From JBCCFW01 sp039029535 (GTDB lineage Bacteria > Acidobacteriota > JBCCFW01), in the NCBI GenBank assembly GCA_039029535.1, contig JBCCFW010000089.1:1-30305 (forward strand): a DNA stretch of 30,305 bases, in the 5' to 3' direction. This document shows, in pieces, positions 26,322 to 30,305 of the stretch. The position numbers and the translations under genes are program-made. Each line of letters starts with the position of its first letter. Positions within the stretch are counted from its first letter, which is position 1. Below the pieces are notes generated by a model. It was not told the origin of the DNA, did not search any database, and saw only the letters and a program-made list of their open reading frames with translations.

Positions 26322-26431
26322 CGGAGGCGCACTTGGAGTGCGTTGAGGACCGAAGGGCGAGCACGCCCTTCGCAGGCAGCGGATCTGGCCACGCAGCAGG
26401 AGACTCGTGACTGGCCGGGGCCCTGAATGAC

Positions 26432-26486
26432 GACAGCCCCGAAGCCGTGGCTCCGGGCCTGTCGCGCGGGCGGTCTCAGCCGCCCG
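26432..26486 (-). terminator. Tandem hairpins after the TSP3 gene
   Basis: Two hairpins lie just downstream of the stop of the minus-strand TSP3 gene. Nearest the gene, CGGGCGG (26467-26473) pairs with CCGCCCG (26480-26486) around a 6-nt loop. Next, a longer stem runs from GACAG (26432-26436) to CTGTC (26459-26463) with an inner AGCC/GGCT stem and two mismatches. There is no U tract, so termination is inferred from position and strength. Confidence 0.45.
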
Positions 26487-26503
26487 ATGGGGTCAGGTCA
26501 GCG

Positions 26504-29500
26504 TCACGGGACCAAGGGGTTGAGGTCATCCGGGTCACAGGCCCCACCGACACCGTCGCCATCGAGGTCCTCCTGATCGAGGTTCGAGTCGTCAGGACAG
26601 TTGTCGCAGATGTCGCCCACCATGTCGCCGTCGTCGTCACTCTGATCCGGGTTGAAGGACCGTGCCAGGTCCACGATGAGCGGCGGGCCACCAGGCAGGA
26701 TGACGACGCAGTTGTCGGCCACGCCGCCGGAGAGGTCGTCACACACGCCGTCGGTGTCGACGTCGATGAGGCAGCCAGCACCGTCACAGACGTCGCCGCG
26801 ACCGTTGCCGTCGAAGTCGCCCTGGTCCGGGTTGCCGTCGAACGGGCAGTTGTCGAAGTCGGGCGTGGTGTCGCCGTCCGTGTCGATCGGGCCAGGCGCG
26901 CAGTCGTTCATGAGGTCGCCGTCGACGTCGACCGGGTTGGTCACGCCGTCACCGTCGATGTCGCAGTCACAGATGTTGCCGATCTCGTCACCGTCGACGT
27001 CGCCCTGGTCGAGCGAGGCGATGTCGGGGCAGAGGTCCAGCGAGCACGTGGTGATGCCCGTGACCTCGGTGCCCGGATCGCCGTAGCCGTCACCGTCGGA
27101 GTCCGTGCAGTTGTCACAGGCGTTACCGCTGCCGTCACCGTCGCGGTCGACCTGGGTGGTGTTGGCGAGGAACGGACAGTTGTCCGCGCCGCCCATGTTC
27201 ATCACGCCGTCACCGTCGATGTCCGGGTCACAGACGTCGCCGATGCCGTCGGCATCGATGTCGCACTGCTCGCCGGCCGCACCGCCGCTGTCGTTGGTGA
27301 TGTCGGTGTCGAAGTTGCAGTCGGTGTTCCCGCCGTTGACCGGGTTGGAGTCGGCCGGGCAGTTGTCCGGGACCGTCGTGGAGCCGGCACAGGTGCTGAT
27401 GCCCGTCGTGCCGTCGCCGGTCAGGTCCACGCCCATGCCGTCACCGTCCTGATCGGAGCAGGTATCGCAGGCATCGCCCATCGCGTCGCCGTCGATGTTG
27501 GCCTGGTCGGCATTGGCGACCGCGGCGCAGTTGTCGCAGGCGTCGTCGATGCCGTCACCGTCACCATCTGCCGCCATGTTCATGACACCGGGGCAGGAGT
27601 CACAGACATCGCCGACCATGTCGCCGTCCATGTCCTCCTGGCCGGCGTTGGCGTCGTTCGGGCAGTTGTCACAGGTGTCGCCCACGCCGTCCATGTCGGT
27701 GTCGGCCTGGTCGTTGTTGTCCATGGTGTCGCAGTTGTCGCAAGCGTCACCGAAGTTGTCGGTGTCGCTGTTGGTCTGGTCGTTCACCACGGTCGGGCAG
27801 TTGTCAGCGTCGGTCGTGGAGCCGGCGCAGCCACCGAGCCCGAGTCCGACCATCTCGCCCCAACCGTCGTTGTCACGGTCGTTGCAGGTGTCGCACTCGT
27901 CACCCGTCATGTCGCCATCGAAGTCGTCCTGGTCGGGGTTGGCGACCGTCGGACAGTTGTCGGTGGCGTCGGGGATGCCGTCGCCGTCCATGTCCATGCC
28001 CGTCTCGCAGGCATCACCGACACCATCGGAGTCGATGTCGCACTGCTCGCCGACGGCCTCACCCGGGTCGGTGGTGTCACCGTCGAGGTTGCAGTCGACC
28101 GGAGCCACGTGCGCCGGGTTGAGGACGGTGGGGCAGTTGTCCGGACGGGTGGTCGAGCCGGTGCAGGTGCTGATGCCGGTCGTGCCGTCGCCGGTCATGT
28201 CCACGCCCATGCCGTCGTTGTCGACGTCGTGGCAGGTGTCGCAGAGGTCACCGGAGCCATCGCCGTCACCGTCGGTCTGAGCCGTGTTGGCAGCTGCCGG
28301 GCAGTTGTCACAGACGTCACCGACGGTGTCGTTGTCCATGTCGTCCTGCGTCGTGTTGGCGTTGGCGGGACAGTTGTCACAGACGTTGCCGACCATGTCG
28401 TTGTCGCCGTCAGCCTGGTCTGCGTTGGCGGTGCCCACGCAGTTGTCACAGGCGTCACCGACCATGTCGCCGTCCGTGTCGACTTGAGTGGTGTTCGGGT
28501 CGTCGGGACAGTTGTCGGCGACATCGGGAATGCCGTCCATGTCCTGGTCTTCGCAGGCGTCGCCGACCATGTCGTTGTCAGCGTCTTCCTGGCCCGCGTT
28601 GGCGATGCCGGGACAGTTGTCGCAGTCGTCGCCCACGCCGTCACCGTCGGAGTCGCCCTGCATCACGTTCGGAGTCGCGATGCAGTTGTCGACGCCGTCA
28701 TCGACGCCGTCCATGTCGGCATCCATGTTGGTGTCGCAGAGGTCACCGACGCCGTCGCCGTCGGCGTCGGCCTGGTCGAAGTTGGCCACGAACGCGCAGT
28801 TGTCGGTGCCGGCACAGGCGGCGCCGGCATCGTCGGTGCCGAGACCGTCGATGACGCCGTCACCGTCCTTGTCGCAGTCGCAGGAGTCGCCCACGCCGTC
28901 GGCGTCGAGGTCGTCGCCGGCCGGGTTGGCCACGTTCGGACAGTTGTCCATCGCGTCGACCACGCCGTCTTCGTCGGTGTCGTCGCAGTCGTCGCCCATG
29001 CCGTCCATGTTCATGTTGAGCTGGAGCGGGTTGGCGACGAGCGGGCAGTTGTCGGCGTCGGCGGTGGAGCCGGTGCAGCCGGCGATGCCGTTGCCGACGT
29101 CGATGCCGAAGCCATCAGCGTCGACGTCCGTGCAGGTGTCGCAGGCGTCACCGGTGCCGTCACCGTCCTGGTCGTCCTGAGTGGCGTTGGCCACCATGAC
29201 GCAGTTGTCGGTGCCGTCGTCGATGCCGTCCATGTCGGCGTCAGCGTCAGCGTCGCAGGCGTCACCGATGCCATCGAGGTCGCCGTCGGCCTGGGTGGCG
29301 TTGGCCTGGTTCGGGCAGTTGTCGAAGGCCGCCGAGTTCATCGTGCAGGGCACGAGCGGAATCAGGAAGCCAGCGTTGTTGACGCCGTCCGCGTCGATGT
29401 CGCAGTCGCAGTCGTCACCGAGGGTGTCGCCGTCGATGTTGGCCTGCGTGGCGTTGGCCGCGAGCGGGCAGTTGTCGACGCTGTCGTTCAGGCCGTCAGC

Positions 29501-30305
29501 GTCGGTGTCCTCACAGGCAGCACCAACACCAGCCGTCAGGGTGTTGATGTCCGCCTGGTCGGGGTTGGCCACGTTCGGGCAGTTGTCGGCGACCACGCCG
29601 AGCGGGCAGGCGATGCCGTTGCCGGCGTCGACGCCGAAGCCGTCACCGTCACCGTCCGTGCAGGGGTCGCAGTCGTCGCCCTCGCCGTCAGCGTCGGTGT
29701 CGGCCTGGCCGGGGTTGGCCACGAGCACGCAGTTGTCGATGGCATCGGGGATGCCGTCGGCGTCCTGGTCGGTCTCGCAGGCATCACCCACGTTGTCCAT
29801 GTCCAGGTCGGCCTGGGAGACGTTGGCCACCGTCGGGCAGTTGTCGTTCGCGCCGTTGGGGCAGCCGGTGTCGGCCGCCAGGCCCCAGCCGTCACCGTCG
29901 AAGTCGGTGCAGGGGTCGCAAGCGTCGCCCTGACCGTCGCCGTCGAGGTCCTGCTGGTTGGCGTTCATGTCGACCGGGCAGTTGTCCGCGCCGTCCGCGA
30001 TGCCGTCCATGTCGCCGTCGACGTTCGTGTCGCAGGCGTCGCCGAGCATGTCGGCGTCCGAGTCGATCTGGTCGACGTTGGAGATGGTCGGGCAGTTGTC
30101 GGCGGTGGTGGTGGAGGCGGGGCAACCCGTGAGGGTCGCGCCGGTGCCCCAGCCGTCGCCGTCAGCGTCGGTGCAGGTGTCGCAGAGGTCGCCGAAGCCG
30201 TCGCCGTCGAGGTCCTGCTGGTCCGCGTTGGCGGTAGCCGGGCAGTTGTCGGCGCCGTCCTGGACACCGTCCATGTCGGAGTCGACGTCGGTGTCGCAGG
30301 CGTCA
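26504..30305 (-). CDS. Giant thrombospondin type 3 repeat protein, C-terminal part
   Basis: The frame is open from the window edge, so the N-terminus is missing; more than 1,260 residues are visible, ending CDPDDLNPLVP. The whole visible part consists of TSP3-type units: DxDxDGxxDxxDNCPxxxNxxQxDxDxDGxGDxCD. There are about 21 DNCP and about 10 variant DNC cores. Each unit should bind Ca2+ through Asp side chains and pair its two Cys residues in a disulfide, giving a long rigid, acidic extracellular rod. A few units carry longer loops (CTDxDGDGxG…TGxxxCxGSTTxxDNCP). No catalytic, sorting or anchoring domain is seen at the C-terminus, so export and function must be set by the missing N-terminal part. 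Candidate terminator hairpins follow the stop. Confidence 0.9.
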   Translation of the reverse strand, partial: DACDTDVDSDMDGVQDGADNCPATANADQQDLDGDGFGDLCDTCTDADGDGWGTGATLTGCPASTTTADNCPTISNVDQIDSDADMLGDACDTNVDGDMDGIADGADNCPVDMNANQQDLDGDGQGDACDPCTDFDGDGWGLAADTGCPNGANDNCPTVANVSQADLDMDNVGDACETDQDADGIPDAIDNCVLVANPGQADTDADGEGDDCDPCTDGDGDGFGVDAGNGIACPLGVVADNCPNVANPDQADINTLTAGVGAACEDTDADGLNDSVDNCPLAANATQANIDGDTLGDDCDCDIDADGVNNAGFLIPLVPCTMNSAAFDNCPNQANATQADGDLDGIGDACDADADADMDGIDDGTDNCVMVANATQDDQDGDGTGDACDTCTDVDADGFGIDVGNGIAGCTGSTADADNCPLVANPLQLNMNMDGMGDDCDDTDEDGVVDAMDNCPNVANPAGDDLDADGVGDSCDCDKDGDGVIDGLGTDDAGAACAGTDNCAFVANFDQADADGDGVGDLCDTNMDADMDGVDDGVDNCIATPNVMQGDSDGDGVGDDCDNCPGIANAGQEDADNDMVGDACEDQDMDGIPDVADNCPDDPNTTQVDTDGDMVGDACDNCVGTANADQADGDNDMVGNVCDNCPANANTTQDDMDNDTVGDVCDNCPAAANTAQTDGDGDGSGDLCDTCHDVDNDGMGVDMTGDGTTGISTCTGSTTRPDNCPTVLNPAHVAPVDCNLDGDTTDPGEAVGEQCDIDSDGVGDACETGMDMDGDGIPDATDNCPTVANPDQDDFDGDMTGDECDTCNDRDNDGWGEMVGLGLGGCAGSTTDADNCPTVVNDQTNSDTDNFGDACDNCDTMDNNDQADTDMDGVGDTCDNCPNDANAGQEDMDGDMVGDVCDSCPGVMNMAADGDGDGIDDACDNCAAVANADQANIDGDAMGDACDTCSDQDGDGMGVDLTGDGTTGISTCAGSTTVPDNCPADSNPVNGGNTDCNFDTDITNDSGGAAGEQCDIDADGIGDVCDPDIDGDGVMNMGGADNCPFLANTTQVDRDGDGSGNACDNCTDSDGDGYGDPGTEVTGITTCSLDLCPDIASLDQGDVDGDEIGNICDCDIDGDGVTNPVDVDGDLMNDCAPGPIDTDGDTTPDFDNCPFDGNPDQGDFDGNGRGDVCDGAGCLIDVDTDGVCDDLSGGVADNCVVILPGGPPLIVDLARSFNPDQSDDDGDMVGDICDNCPDDSNLDQEDLDGDGVGGACDPDDLNPLVP

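Larger units (their letters stand above)
26069..26503. other. Intergenic region with direct repeats and hairpins
   Basis: This 435-bp gap separates the 5' end of the TPR gene from the 3' end of the giant TSP3 gene. It holds a 37-bp tandem repeat (listed separately) and strong inverted repeats: CGCACT/AGTGCG with a 3-nt loop (26328-26342), and CGAAGGGCG/CGCCCTTCG with a 4-nt loop (26351-26372, 9 bp perfect). Two more hairpins beyond these are listed as a terminator. Open frames here are accidental products of the repeat. Confidence 0.6.

Noticed and set aside
26098..26392. Small open frames with repeated GRSRGLSF or NRKEPR peptides
   Set aside because: They arise from reading the 37-bp repeat in successive frames; 37 is not divisible by 3 and the frames differ from unit to unit.
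26504..30305. DNA-level tandem repeat or CRISPR-like array from the recurrent CAGTTGTC words
   Set aside because: The periodicity reflects DNC codons of TSP3 repeats in one long open frame; unit lengths vary and follow the protein pattern.

Overview
The window is 30.3 kb of GC-rich bacterial DNA (roughly 65-70 % G+C in the genes, by eye). It suggests a free-living Gram-negative-type bacterium. Several traits fit Acidobacteriota such as Thermoanaerobaculia: the order prs-rplY-pth-(hppA)-rpsF-rpsR-rplI followed by a DUF6677-like membrane protein, the DUF4321-maf pair, many exported proteins with thrombospondin type 3 (TSP3) calcium-binding repeats, and a C-terminal Fn3-like module ending in a YYLVLADNDCGLG-type signature. 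Related deep-branching phyla (Krumholzibacteriota, Myxococcota) cannot be excluded. No rRNA, tRNA, CRISPR array, integrase or transposase was found.

Layout. (1) 1-889: low-GC stretch with no convincing gene. (2) 890-5460: two overlapping paralogous exported proteins, each an apiosidase-like/DUF4038-type TIM barrel, a collagen-binding-2-like beta domain, TSP3 repeats and an Fn3-like tail. (3) 5474-7524, minus: a TANGO2/NRDE-family protein behind a radical SAM/SPASM enzyme. (4) 7615-10664: a small lipoprotein, then DUF4321 and maf on the minus strand with a 4-nt overlap, then an exported metallophosphoesterase-like/tetraheme cytochrome c fusion. (5) 10778-17239: the housekeeping block. A good sigma70-type promoter and a structured leader precede prs, followed by rplY, pth, a K+-dependent-type membrane pyrophosphatase, rpsF-rpsR-rplI and two small membrane proteins. 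(6) 17395-22292: a large exported alpha/beta hydrolase with a Cys-rich insert, then two tandem paralogous carboxypeptidase-regulatory-like exported proteins; the second copy carries two +1 frameshifts. (7) 22355-26068: a membrane-GAF-GGDEF-like protein converging on a TPR protein. (8) 26069-26503: an intergenic region with four abutting 37-bp repeats and several strong hairpins. (9) 26504-30305, minus: the C-terminal 1,260-plus residues of a giant TSP3-repeat protein whose start lies outside the window.

How the parts relate. Block 5 joins PRPP synthesis, translation and pyrophosphate-driven ion pumping: Prs feeds nucleotide synthesis, which releases PPi that the membrane PPase could use. Blocks 2, 6 and 9 are surface or secreted accessory functions. 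The most unusual candidates are the hydrolase plus duplicated partner genes in block 6, which are laid out like a lipase effector with immunity-type partners, and the structured prs leader. Both readings are inference from layout and base pairing, not from searches.
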